Source: Atriophallophorus winterbourni
Taxonomy: Eukaryota; Platyhelminthes; Trematoda; Plagiorchiida; Microphallidae
Reading direction: 5' to 3'
Assembly: GCA_013407085.1 (NCBI GenBank)
Contig: JACCGJ010013839.1
Span: 99,653-163,652 of the forward strand
DNA: 64,000 nt
The notes beneath the pieces were generated by a model that saw nothing but the letters and a program-made list of their open reading frames with translations, ran no database searches and had not been told where the DNA came from. Every line of letters begins with the position of its first letter. Position 1 is the first letter of the stretch. This document shows positions 30,756-42,654 of the stretch, in pieces. The translations under genes were made by a program, and so were the position numbers.

Positions 30756-30938
30756 CTAGTAGACTGACAACTACGATAATGTCCCAAAGAACGTTGGAGA
30801 AAAAGCACAGGAGATTGAAGATTTATCGCGGTAGCCAAAACGTGCACGAAGTTACAGCGGAAGCAATCACGGAACACGAATCAACCGGAAGTGTATATCA
30901 AGGTCAATTGTTAGGTACAGTAAAACATTGTTGTTACA
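30756..30938 (-). repeat. 5' LTR of the short Gypsy element
   Basis: 183 bp from TGTAACAACA to GTCTACTAG on the minus strand. It differs from the 3' LTR at many scattered positions, pointing to an old insertion. Confidence 0.85.
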
Positions 30939-30955
30939 CTCATATTCTGCTTTCA

Positions 30956-31215
30956 TCCCTAGTTCACCTATCCACTGTTTCAATGCTCACTGAACCTAAT
31001 CTATCCTTCTCCACCTGATGATCGCAACCGCCAGAATCCGCTAGTGGTGTGTATGTGCGGGGTATGTGAGCAACACATTACGTTGGTCATACACAAGCGC
31101 CTTTAGTGCTTGACCAGGACTCACTATTTGATTATGTGTTTAAACAACGTGGTTGGTTGTACGAACCCTATGTACAGTGGCATGAAAGCGAACACAGTTT
31201 CAATTCTCATCTCGA
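30956..31215. repeat. Dispersed repeat, modules B and A
   Basis: 30956-31021 (minus) matches 36626-36685 (plus) and 31055-31200 (plus) matches 36700-36835 (minus). The relative order of the two modules is swapped between the two places. Confidence 0.65.
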
Positions 31216-33548
31216 AAAATTCAATTAAAATGAAGCACAAAACGTTGATGGAAAATGGTTTTCTTTCGTTTCCCACTATTTCAGTGATGAAATGCGTAAT
31301 GCAGTAGCTGTGCTTTCAACAGCCTAATTAAAGAATATGAAACCACAAGAGATTGGGATCGCACATGCAACACTCCAATAATCTGTTGTATACTATCTGG
31401 CCAAACATCATTCAGCTTTTCAACAACTTGTTACAAAAGATATCTCTTCTGAAATGGTGATGAATAATAGCTAGCTGATTGCTTGATGAGAATTTCGACA
31501 TCCAAGAAGCTATATTGAGCGTTTGGAAGAAACTTGACAGCTCTTGCATAAAAATGAAATTTTAAGCGTCGCTATAAAGTCATCGATCATATCGAAGAAA
31601 TGTATCGGCCTAATAAACGATAATCAGTTTGTGAGAGTTGATAACACCCATGTGATACCAAATTTTTATTGCTTTGGTATGAGACCACCAGTAACGATGA
31701 AACCAATTTTGGCTACACGAAAACTGTAGTTTACTGAGCTCACATCCTCAAATATATGCAAGTACAAACCTGTCACCTCCCGCCTCTTGTAAGAAATAAA
31801 ATAGATTTGTTTAGGTTCGATTAATATTTTATGAACCCATGCTCAGCGAAGCATTCAATAAATTCAAATGGAGATGGTGAAGATACAAAGTTTTCTATGA
31901 TTACTTTTTGTAACTTTTTATAACTTAGAGAGCATCTCCGATTAAAATCTTCAACCAATTAAAAATTCCGAAAAAGTATTGAAATTTGCTAGAAATCAAT
32001 TAGAGCGTAGTACATACATCCGATTACAATATTTGTTTTAAACAAATGTGCGAGAAATTTCATTGCTTTACTTTTTCTAGCGTTTTCAAGACCGAGATTA
32101 ATTATCAATTTATAGTCACATATATTAACTGTTCGTTTCGCATAAAAATATCACAATTTTCCAAAGCACGTTTTCTTTTCTGAAATTTAGGAATTAGATT
32201 TTGTATCATGTTCCAGTGGTTGTCTACGAAAATCTATACATACATGCATCACTATAAATAGAAGTTTTGAGAAAAACATAAACTGCTAAAAGCTGCAAAT
32301 TTTGCTTGAAATTCAGCAAATAAATTTTATTAGATATGGATTAAGAAAAGGACGTTGCTGAGAGCAATCATTATGAGCTTCCTGTAAAAAGTCACAAAAT
32401 TGATAGTAGAGACAAAAGCTAGAGTAACGCGTTACCTAGTCATCCTTTCGATTGTTGCTTTAGTAAATCACAAATATTTTCTCTAACGCCCTCGAATATT
32501 TTGTTCTACTTTTGATTGATTAGACAATCATTAAACGAATCGTTCATGTTATTTCAAGTTAGTTCATGCGTGATCGAGAGAATAAAATTTATCATTATTA
32601 AACCTCAAATGTTTGTTGATATTTCGAGCGCACTTTTACTTTTCCATAAATCATCTAGCATCCTAATTTATTCACACATTTCTGTAGGCTCAAATGAAGA
32701 AAATTACTTATGTTTCTTTGGATTGCAAATTTATTTTGGGACATTAATGTTAAACGTTATTTCCCACTTTCAAAATAAATGACCGTGTAATGATACACGT
32801 TTTGATTATGGCATGCTATTAAGCGTAGTTTCGAATAAAATACGTTACTTTCTTCACAAGTTTGGTTAAATGGAACCACACTTATGTAAATAAGTTTTGA
32901 ACCCCTATCATGAACAAAATAATAATTTGAATGCATTTTCTTACACGCGGATTGTACGACCAGTTTAGTGCTCCTCGCACTTATCAGGTAGGGACAGTAT
33001 GATCAGGATCTGCATGCGCTCGAAACAGTGCAACAATGGTAAACAATTTGCATTTGTATGTCGCTTTTCGATAAAGCTGTGACGAGAAACCTGCTGAATG
33101 ATAGGAGTCCACACTCATGCAGATAGTGTTTGAACGCATGATCATGGCCAACAAAGCCTATTTGCATGCGTTTCTAAAACACACCCCACGACAGATTTCA
33201 TGCTGTTTGCAATCACAATGTAGGGAAAGCATGATGTGGACCCACATGCGCCTGATATATTCCGCGTTTCATATTCTGTTATGTCTGTGTGTACTGCTAG
33301 ACTAGTGGTGGGTTTTATAGTAATATTGTAATTGCACTAGTCTTCTGACTGATGTAATGAATATCACAGTCACTACAATGATAGATAAACACATTATTTG
33401 TTATCGATCAATATTAATTGGAGAAGGATTGATAGATGCATTAATAATGATCATTGCGCCGCATGCGACGCGACGCACTTTAGCTGCGTAACTTTTCGGA
33501 AGACAGTCAACATATGTTCTCTTGTAAGGATTCACATACAGAGGATTT
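31216..33548. other. AT-rich region without recognised gene
   Basis: Only short ORFs, none with recognisable motifs; base composition is clearly more AT-rich than the LINE-dense regions. Confidence 0.45.
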
Positions 33549-34140
33549 ATGCCTATAAGATGCGCGATACAAAATAATTCAATTATTTCGTACAATGAAA
33601 AGATATGCAAACTTAATATTAAAGCCAAACAAAGTATGCGTATTATACACAGATCTATAAATCAACCTCATTGCAAAATGGAAATCTATAAATTATTCAC
33701 AATTCCTATTCTAGACTATTGTAACATAATCTATTATAACTCAAATTAATCAGATGGCATACTTTTGGAAAAGATACAATGTTCTTTGCTTAAAATCTAT
33801 AATCGGTTATAACTCCGAACAGTATCATAGAGGAAGATGTATACAGCGGAAACTCGATCCGCAATGGTTTCACACACTCCACCGTAATCTCAACTTATTC
33901 GTCAGAATAATGTCATTCGATGATACAGAAATAAGTTCGAATCTTCATATAAAGCATGAGTTGATGTATAACTTGATATACAGTGAAAAACAATAAAATT
34001 ACCAAGGTTTTTTACTCAAATTAAGAACAATTTCTTCTTGACTAAATATGCTAAACTGTGGAAGCTTCTTTAATTTATATGGGACTCAGCCCTTTTTTAC
34101 ACGAATTAAATTCACATCTGGCTTCATTCCTTAACAAAAA
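33549..34140 (+). pseudogene. Decayed LINE C-terminus resembling CR1-II
   Basis: Broken frames read IPILDYCNIIYY, LLEKIQCS, RNLNLFVRIM and FFLTKYAKLWKLL, matching LPLLDYCNIAYS, LLESLQRR, IRLNLFLFFRII and FFLIRYAHLWNSL of CR1-II ORF2 in the same order. It is far more AT-rich than CR1-II, as expected for an old copy. Confidence 0.68.
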
Positions 34141-35929
34141 ATACGCGATATTATAATAAAAGATATTGTACCTGATGGTCTATGAAATAATGGCATACCT
34201 GGGTATTAATATTAAATAATTTTTTTGCAACTTTGGTGAGAACATTCACTTGCTTTCGAGTATTACCTTTTCTGCATAACTTCTAAACCAGCACTCGAAT
34301 ATAACTGGTCCGCATGAGAACACAACTTAATGGAATGAATCCCATTCGCATACCGGATAATAGAACAGTTCATACTTAGGATAGACTAATATATTTCGAA
34401 CAAATAAAATGAATTATCAGAAAGTTATAAACGCAGAACATCACGCATCCAAGATGAACATTAACTGTTGAACTGCAGTAGTTTTTACTACATTCATTGA
34501 TTTCTCTTTCTCTCCATGCCAGTATTTTTCTTGTATAATAACAGATCCCTACTGATCAGCTAAAAGTAATTTTCAAAATGTGTTTTCATAAAATGTGTTC
34601 GCGATTTTACATACTACAATTTAATTTTACTAACATTTAGCATATATTGATCACGAATAGCCTGCCTTGGGTATGAAAGAATCAATCAATTTATTAAAAA
34701 CAATATATTTATTGTTCTAGAGAATAAGCGTGTAAAATCTATGATTTACATGGCCCAAAAAACCTAAATCGGTTCGGATGAATTTGCGCTTATGTCGGAG
34801 ACGATGTTCTACAATTTTGTGCAAATTGTGTTTTATCGCAATAGTTCGTGTCGAAATGTTTCGTAGTTTGCCTTTATCGGCTGTAGCTTTCCGGTGAAGG
34901 AAAGTGGTTTGCAGATATCATTCATCACGTTTCCAGTAGAGCTATGATAGAAATTTGATAAGCATTTGTTTTCAGATCTTGTTTGTTTTTGTAGTTCGTT
35001 GATAGTTAGGCCAACAGGATGAGCCTACTATGACAGGTGAGTGCTTCCGTTGTCTTGGCGACCATTTTCTGGTGAACATATTGAAACTCGTCCAAACGTT
35101 TTTGGGTTTTCGCGCAGTTTCAAATTAATATTTTTAGGCCTGTGGTTTGAGGGATACTTTCAGGAAATGCGAGCTCATTAAAACCTTTGGGTTTGCCTTA
35201 TGGCATCTTTGCGTTTGATTTGTTCAAATCCATGAGTAATGAGTATATCCACATGTTATTTTAGAAATTTAATTGCTAGCATTGCTTAACGGTGATGATG
35301 ATAGTTTTAATGGCTTAAGAAAAAGTGCTTTACAGTATACACTCTTACATTATCAAAAATGAAGATACAATCAAATTCAGTATTCCGAAAGATTGTCACT
35401 TGTGGTTGGTCACTACGTGGGTCATCAGAAATCCATGCAAAGTTAGCGTGAATGAATGTTAAGTTGATTCGAAAAAACGACACAACATCATAATGAAAAG
35501 TTACTTTTGGAGTCATAAATAAATTTTTTTCAAATTATTCTCATAAAATATCTTTATAAAATTTATCGCCCGTTATTTATATATGATTTATCTGCAACAG
35601 TCGTTCCACTGACCTGTCGAAGGAAATCCTTAATTATTTTTCTAGCATCGGTTATAATGTGATGTGTTCTATATATTTTGGTTAATATCATGCAACGTAT
35701 AGGATGTGATACGAACAAAAAGTAACAAACGTTTTGAAAGTGATAGCAGTTCATTGCATCATTCCACATCACGTAATTTCTGCGAATCATCTGCTAGTAT
35801 TACAATAATAGTCCTGCGCAAACTGAAATGAACTTAACAGAACTAATACACAATAATAAAAATAAAAATGAATAAAGGGGAAATTTATTTGTCCGTTTCC
35901 ATAATATTACCGAATTACAGAAGTTTGCC
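34141..35929. other. AT-rich region without recognised gene
   Basis: No ORF over 75 codons and no motif recognised on either strand. Confidence 0.45.
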
Positions 35930-36415
35930 AATAAAACAGCCACATGGGGTAATTCTATGAAATCTCATAAGAGTAGACCCAGGCGAATGCTACGTGAGCA
36001 CTTTTTCAGTAACCGTGTGGTAAACCACTGGAATAAGCTCCTAGTTGGTTTAATGAACCTCCGCAATCTGTTCAGCTATAAGAGGGAATTTGACGCTGAA
36101 TGAACATTTCGAACATTATCTAAGAAAAATAAAATAAAAAACAAAGAACATAAAAACGCAAATAAACATGTATTTGTATTGTTCACGCATATAATTGCAC
36201 ATTTTCTAGAATCGACGAACTCTCATCGTGCTGGTAAAGAAAATCCCTACTTTAATTTCCAGATATCCGGAAACAAGAACGTGTGAACCCTATGAACTGC
36301 ATACTCAATATCAAAGTAACAGGTGCTCCACCGCGTATCAAAAAGGTAATCTGGGCTCGTGATTGGCTTTTAGCCACCTTCATGCCAGTTCAACTTGAAA
36401 TTAAACACGATCATG
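35930..36415 (+). mobile_element. CR1-IV LINE, 3' end fragment
   Basis: Matches the end of the CR1-IV copy at 38290-38870, from the last ORF2 codons through the 3' UTR. It lacks the SINE-like repeat that sits in the other copy at 38527-38626. Its tail has one CTTGAA-type unit. Confidence 0.82.
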
Positions 36416-36469
36416 TTCAAGGTGATGCGTTGTTCACATTTCCCGAACAGACGCGTCGTGATCAACGAA

Positions 36470-36620
36470 GATTTCAAACAGACAAAAAGAAAAAAACGTT
36501 TTGCCAGCGGTAGGTGCTTCTCTGCAGCTTTCCACCGAAAGAAATTCTGGACGCTTGATTGGCTCGTTAGCCACATACTGTCCTGTGCGAACTGAACTGA
36601 ACTGAACTGAACTACCGGTT
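36470..36620 (+). repeat. LINE 3' end with AACTG pentamer tail
   Basis: Ends in GATTGGCTCGTTAGCCAC and four AACTG units. Same family as 6165-6295 and 39280-39390. Confidence 0.8.
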
Positions 36621-36625
36621 TCTGG

Positions 36626-36835
36626 CTGTTTGCCGTCATCAAGTGGAGACAGTAGGATTATTTTCATTGAGCCTTGAAACAGTGTATAAGTGGTAAACAA
36701 ATTTATACTTGAATGCCACTGTTGCATATGTTTCGTACAACGAACCACGATGTTCAAACACAGAAACACAAACTGATTCCCGATCAAGCACTCAAGGCGT
36801 TTATGGATGACCAAAGTGAACATATTCACATATCA
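36626..36835. repeat. Dispersed repeat, modules B and A (second copy)
   Basis: See 30956-31215; module B is on the plus strand and module A on the minus strand. Confidence 0.6.
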
Positions 36836-36887
36836 CATAGTAGAATGTTCTATTTGATCAACGTTTATCACTGCTGTTGACAGAAAA

Positions 36888-38461
36888 ATGAATAGCATTT
36901 TCCAAAAACTCCAGACACAAGATAATCTTTCAGTCACTTTTCAACCGTACAATTTGAACGTGAACTTTAGCTCGGTGGAGGTTGATCAGGAAATGGTCAC
37001 CACAGTTCTGTCGCAGCTGGACAAAACTAAGTCAGCTGGCCCGACGGTATACATCCGGCTATTCTTCAACCGCTCGCGAATATAGTTAGCCTTGCAATCA
37101 GAAATCTTTTCGAAGCTACCTTACTCCAGGGTATACTACCGGATGATTGGAAACGAGCGGCGGTAATAGCCATATACAAAAAGGGTCCCATTTCGGATGT
37201 ACGCAACTACAGGCCAGTAAGCCTGACAAGCATTCTTTGCAAGTGCTTGGAAAAATCATTCGGCACCAGGTATGTAAACATTTGGTAGCCAATTCCTTAC
37301 TATCCGATGCCCAGCACGGATTCTGGAAAGGAAGGTCCTGCCTAACCAATCTTCTAAGCTTTCTGGACGAAGTGACATTACGCCTTGATGAAGGGAGAGT
37401 AGTCGAAGTCTGCTATCTTGATTTTCAAAAGGCATTTGACTCGGTGAACCATAGGTACCTTCTGCACAAACTAAGTATGTGTGGCGACACAGGTGACCTA
37501 TATCGATGGTTAGACAGCTTCTTAACTAATCGCACTAACTAAGTTAGAATTGCAGGGGAGTGCTCGCAGGAATCACTGATTCTCAGTGGAGTGCCTCAAG
37601 GCTCGGTGCTTGGTCCATTAATTTTTCTTATTTTTGTAAACGACCTGGCAGCGTGCTTGAGTTCACGCTGCTTTCTGTTTGCTGATGATGTTAAGATCCT
37701 AGAAACCGACAGTAGAGATACGCTTATCTCTGATTTAGAAAAAGTGATCGAGTGGACAAAGACCTGGGACTTGCCACTAAACCTGGGGAAGAGCTGTCTT
37801 CTGACGACTGATTTAGCGACAACCCAACTAGAAGTTGGAGAAGGAACTATCAGAATAGCGGCTGCTCAGAAAGTGAAGGATCTTGGCATTACTATAACAG
37901 GCGATTTTAAATGGGCTACTCAATGTGCCGAAGCTGCAAACAAGGCTCGCAGAGAATTGTTCAGACTTCGCTCAGCGTTATCTTGCCGAAAACCTTCAAT
38001 CTTCATTCCCTTATACAAAGTAGTCGTGCGGCCTCACTTGGAGTACTGCGTTCAATCCTGGGCACCGTACTTAAAAAAGGATATAGCATGTCTTGAAAGG
38101 GTCCAGCGCCTTGCGACTAGGATGGTTGAGGGTCAGGCAGGTAAAACTTATGAGGCTAGACTCAAGGACCTCGGTTTGTTCTCACTAAAGAGACGGCGGC
38201 TGCGAGGTGACCTAATAGAAGCCTTCAAGATTCTAAAGGGTCCTACAGGTGATATTATTACTGAAATCCTTAAACTGCACCTAAAGCAGCTACAAGGGGA
38301 AATTCCATGAAACTTCTTAAGAGTAGGCCCAGGTTGCTGGCACGTGAGCACTTTTTCAGCAACCGTGTGGTCAACTTCTGGAACAAGCTCCCAGATTGTA
38401 TAGTAAGCCTCCCAAATGTGTTGAGCTTTAAAAGGGAATTAGACGTTAAATGGTCTATCAT
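36888..38461 (+). pseudogene. CR1-IV ORF2, RT and C-terminal part
   Basis: Fragments in order: LDKTKSAGP, AVIAIYKKG and RNYRPVSLTSILCK, QHGFWKGRSCLTNLLSFLDE, YLDFQKAFDSVNH, a stop near 37541, GVPQGSVLGPLIFLIF, catalytic FADDVKIL and VKDLGITITGDFKW. The C-terminal block SWAPYLKKDIACLERVQRLA is CR1-like. At least three frameshifts or stops break it, including one near 38310 before the final REHFFSNRVVNFWNKLP. Confidence 0.87.
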
Positions 38462-38526
38462 ATTTCCGCATATTGTCTAATAAAAAAAACTTTAAAAAAA
38501 CAAAAAAACGTATTTTTACATTTTTA

Positions 38527-38626
38527 TCATATCTGTCTAGGCCTGGACAACCTGACAGTAAATTAGCCCACATGCAGTCTATGACTGTGTTTCACTTTAC
38601 CTCAACTAGGCTAGTGATTTCATACA
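38527..38626 (-). repeat. SINE-like repeat inserted in CR1-IV 3' UTR
   Basis: 100 bp, minus orientation, from TGTATGAAAT to CTAGACAGATATGA. The homologous CR1-IV copy at 35930-36415 lacks it, giving an empty-site comparison. Confidence 0.8.
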
Positions 38627-38880
38627 CCACACATTGTTCACGCATATTATTGCATTGTTTCCTGAATTGCTGACCTCTCACCGTGCTGGTAAAGAGAAAC
38701 CCTACCTTACTTTCCAGATATTCGGAAACAAGAACGTGTGAAAAGTACGAACTGTATACTCGATATCGAAGTGCCGGGTGCTCAACCGCATACTGTCGAA
38801 GGAAATCTGGGCGCGTGATTGGCTTTTAGCCACCTTCAGCCCTGTGCAACTTGAACTTGAACTTGAACTTGAACTTAAAG

Positions 38881-39279
38881 TTGCGCGTGATTTAACTCAT
38901 TTATAAATTTTCTTGAAATAGATTTTTCGTCCAAATTCTCTCTTTTACAGTTTCACTGACTGTGATTATCTATTTTTGGTTCAAAATTGACAATTTCGCA
39001 AAAAATATGAATTACACAATGATCTACAATATTACGTCAAGCCCACATTTCATGTTTGATCGAAAATGTTTACTTTACCCCAGATTTTCTCATTCTGGAT
39101 TAAAAGTATAATGTAGGATAAGTAGTTTGAGCTTTCCAATTAATTTTAATTTTTGTACGTACTTTTTAGAATCCGTAGGTATTTATGTCCAACCCTTCCC
39201 AATTTTCTCCCCACCTATTGGTGAGGGGAGTTTTTCTGTCGCATTCCAGATTACTCTCATACCAGAAGATATTTGTGAA
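38881..39279. other. AT-rich spacer without recognised gene
   Basis: Nothing recognised between the CR1-IV tail and the next LINE end. Confidence 0.4.
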
Positions 39280-39390
39280 GATATTGTTTGAAGTGGTGGA
39301 CGCTCTTCTGTGAAATACCACCGAAAGAAATCTGGACGCTCGATTGGCTCGTTAGCCACATACAGTCCTGTGCAAACTGAACTGAAATTT
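39280..39390 (+). repeat. LINE 3' end with AACTG tail
   Basis: Third copy of the GATTGGCTCGTTAGCCAC family, with two pentamer units. Confidence 0.75.
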
Positions 39391-39416
39391 TAGTATTTTA
39401 CCTTTTTCATACTTAA

Positions 39417-39437
39417 TAGTCAATAGTCAATAGTTTT
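39417..39437 (-). repeat. CR1-III 3' heptamer tail
   Basis: Nearly three CTATTGA units on the minus strand. The related copy near 44984-45000 ends in the same heptamer. Confidence 0.82.
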
Positions 39438-39811
39438 ATTGTGGTAATAAAAGCTGATAGCTTGTAAGAAACCACTGGGTGGTGTGTACAGAGGGTCGCA
39501 CAAAGCGTGCTAAAAAGCATACATGAAGAGATAAAAAACGGAGGCAAATAGGCCTTATAGCGGGCCATGTTCGCGTATAGCATACACCTTGATTGGACAT
39601 TTGTGGCTTTTTATAGGGAGAAGTGTCAGCCCAAGACACATTCCCACCACGTCCTCCAGTGCATGACGGACTTGCGGACGGTTGCTTTGGCGTGAGCAAC
39701 GTTGATGCTTGCAAGCTGGGGAGAAAAAACTGGAAAAATGTTAGTTATTTATGGATATGTGAGTGGTATGTAGTATAATGGGGTAGAACGGAATGGCGAA
39801 AGATAAACAAG

Positions 39812-42611
39812 TCATTTGAAAGTTGATTGCCAAAGGTGTTTGTCTAGACGTTGCTTAAACGAAGACAGTGACTCAGCACATACCCCCTCCGGCGGGAGAG
39901 CGTTCCATACACGGCATATGCGAAGGGGTAGGAAATACCGTCGACTGTTCAATCGGCTGTTCTGATGAGCAATCTTGAGATTGTGCCCACGATGAGTACG
40001 TCGATTGGATAGAGGCATCAAGGACTTGCAAGGGTGGTGATTCTCTGTGAGAATGCGAAAGGTCAAAAGCAAATCACCGCGGAGGAGTCGGTAGCGGATT
40101 GAGAAGAGGCCGCTATACTGCAGCCGTTCTTCGTAGGACATGTTTTGAAGGCCGTTAATAAGCTTAGTTGCTCGCCGTTGTGGCTGTTCGAGGGCGTGCA
40201 TGTCTTGTTGGAGCCACGGATGCCACGCACTGACTGCATATTCCAGCGGGGGGCGGATGTAGGCGGACAGTAGCTGTGGGAAGAGTCGTCGGTCAAAGCG
40301 TCTGAAAAGTCGCCTCAGAAGACCAACACTGTGGTTTGCGGTTCTTGCAGCCTTGTTGCACTGGCTGGAGCAGCCCAAGTCGTGCTGTACGATGACGCCG
40401 AGGTCGCTTACCTGGTCCACATGGCGCAAAAGTTCGTCCCCCAAGTGATAAGCGTAACGAACAGAGTGTCGAATGGTCAGAATGTGGCATTTTTCTGAGT
40501 TGAACGGTAAATTGTGTTCTAATGACACTGATAGAGGCGGTCGAGGTCACGTTGCAGGATTTGATGATCTTCGAAGCTAGATATACGACGCCAAACCTTG
40601 AGGTCATCCGCGAAGAGTAAAAATGAGCTTGATAAGATCATGCTGATATCATTGATGAATATAAGGAAGAGAGTGGGTCCGAGTACGGATCCCTGCGGAA
40701 CCCCACTGGTTACCGGGAAACAGTCTGAATAGGCGTCTTTGACGCGCACACACGATGTGCGATCTTGCAGAAATCGGCTGATCCACGTCAACAAGGGGTC
40801 ATCGATTCCGTAGTGGCGTAGCTTTTGAATGAGAATAAGGTGATCAACTCTATCAAAGGCTTTCGAAAAATCCAGGTATGCCACGTCAACTGCCACCCGG
40901 CAGTCCACGGCTTTCGTCCAATCGTCCCTGGCCAACAGGAGGTTGGATAGGCAGGAGTGTCCTGGCCGGAAACCATGCTGTTCATGAGCAAGGATGTGAT
41001 TTTCCTCAAGGTGGCGTGTGATGGTGTCAGCTATAATACTTTCCATGACCTTTGAGATCACAGACAGCAGGGTCACCGGGCGGTAATTAGCTGGTAAGGT
41101 GCGGTCGCCTCCTTTAAAGACCGGAGTGATCAAGCCTTGTTTCCAAGTTTGTGGGACTTCAGCTGAGTCGAGTGAACGCTGGAAATATAGCGCCAGATCG
41201 TTTGAGATATATGCTGCGACTGCATTCAAAGCCTTTGGGTGTATGTGATCTATACCCGGGGAGCTATTCTGTCGCAGGTGGGTCAATTTGTGGTAGACGG
41301 CGTCGCGGCTGAAGATGATTGAGCTCAATGAAGGCACAGGAGACACTGGTGCAAGTATGACTACGGACTTAGGGGCAGCACGAAAGATGGGAGCGTACTG
41401 CGCGCCCAAAGTGCTGGCGACTTCTTCAGGTGACGTGGATAGACCCGAGGGTGTCTTGAGCGAAGGGATACCTGTTTTCACTTTCCTCCGAGCGTTGATC
41501 TCCTTGTATAGCAGCTTCGGGTTGTCTAGAAGTCTCAAAGTTAGCTGTTGTTGGTAAAGGAATTGATCATTGCGTTTGAGAGATGTACACTGGTTTCGCA
41601 ATAATCTGTAGAATTCCCAGTTCTCTGAGGTGGGGCATCGAGAGAAAGTATGCCATGCAAGGTTCCGTAGTGCCATCATTTTTTTGGTCCGGCTTCTAAT
41701 TGTCGGTCGGTCGCGTTTTGTTGGTATTGCCTTCATGGTCGATGATAGGTCAAGTAATGTGTGCCATCGTGTAACAAAACAACTCCAAGCAGTATCAAGT
41801 TGCGTAGTATGTAGCAAGTCCCACGTGTTCGCGGCAACAAGCTCACGCAGTAGCGTGTAGTTCGTAATCCTCCTAGTAGTGGCGTCCGGTATCCCCTCAT
41901 AATGAGAGTAGCAGAGGTAGTCAAATATCAGCACGGCATGATCAGCATGACCCAGTGGTGGTTCGATCATCATGTTTTCGACCATCAGTTCTTCGTTGGT
42001 GAGTATCAGATCGAGGGTAGACGGGATCTGGTGGCCGCAGAATCGTGTCGGTTCGTTGACATGGCTGTACAATGGATGGGTAGCAATCAATTCTGATAAG
42101 TCACGTCCAAACTGATGGCTGGGCGAGCCTGACGATACACCCGGAGAGTTGAAGTCTCCCATTATGAGGACATGCGTGAAGTGTTGAGAAAGTCCGAGTC
42201 GGATGGCAGTCAGCAAAGAAGAGTCTGTATGAGAATCCGCATTTGGAGGGCGGTAGATCACACCCAACAAGGCTACATCGTCGTGCTGCAAGAAAACTCT
42301 ACACCACAAAGTGTCAGGAACAGACAGATCAGGGTTCTCGATCTCTTCACAGCGTAGTGCTTGATTGTAATACAGTAGGACACCTCCACCTCTAGTCTTA
42401 CGATCAATGCGAAATGACAACATGTTTGGGAGCATTAGTTCAGTTTCTAATATGGTTGGGGTCAACCAGGTTTCTGTGATGGCAATGAGATCAAAGTTTT
42501 TTGTCGAATGAAGCAGTTTTAATTCGGAGAATTTGTTCGTGAATCCTCGGATGTTCGTATAGCAACAGGACAGTGTATGGCGGTTGCGTTGGGCGTCGTG
42601 AGGTGTACCAC
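39812..42611 (-). pseudogene. CR1-III ORF2, one frameshift
   Basis: The endonuclease starts upstream of any ATG: CCYTNIRGFTNKFSEL, LIAITETWLTP, LIMGDFNSPG and HADHAVLIF. The RT has SSPGIDHIHPKAL, QHGFRPGHSCLSNLLL, YLDFSKAFDRVDH, SGVPQGSVLGPTLFLIF and catalytic FADDLKVW. One base is lost near 40525 (between RLYQ and SLEHNLPFN); the rest, to LPLRICRVWNALPPEGV, reads through. A single lesion makes this a recently active copy. The frame is -1 relative to ORF1 and connects to it through the heptamer at 42648-42654. Confidence 0.9.
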
Positions 42612-42654
42612 CTAGGAAGCCGATCCGGAAGGGATCGGCTGTGGTAGGTTTTTT
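42612..42654 (-). promoter_or_regulatory. Candidate -1 ribosomal frameshift cassette, CR1-III
   Basis: Minus strand: heptamer A AAA AAC (42654-42648) in the ORF1 zero frame (TCA AAA AAC), spacer of 7 nt (42647-42641), then a perfect 9-bp stem AGCCGATCC (42640-42632) with GGATCGGCT (42626-42618) around a 5-nt loop, and the ORF1 TAG at 42614. The -1 frame is open into the endonuclease. This matches the CR1-I cassette in geometry but not in stem sequence. Confidence 0.78.

Larger units (their letters stand above)
28941..30938 (-). mobile_element. Short Gypsy derivative with 183-bp LTRs
   Basis: Flanked by the 5-bp duplication CTCAT (28936-28940 and 30939-30943). Both LTRs are 183 bp. The 1.6-kb interior carries only the end of pol. 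Next to the 5' LTR, on the minus strand, is GACGTGAT (within 30731-30750), shared with the tRNA-Trp primer-binding site used by CsRn1-type elements; next to the 3' LTR is a purine-rich GGAAGGGTGC. These are the expected positions for primer-binding and polypurine sites. Confidence 0.85.
36880..38880 (+). mobile_element. CR1-like LINE, 5'-truncated (CR1-IV)
   Basis: Carries the RT and C-terminal part of ORF2, then a 3' UTR with a SINE-like insertion (38527-38626) and a tail of four CTTGAA hexamers at about 38851-38876. The endonuclease and ORF1 are absent. Confidence 0.85.
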
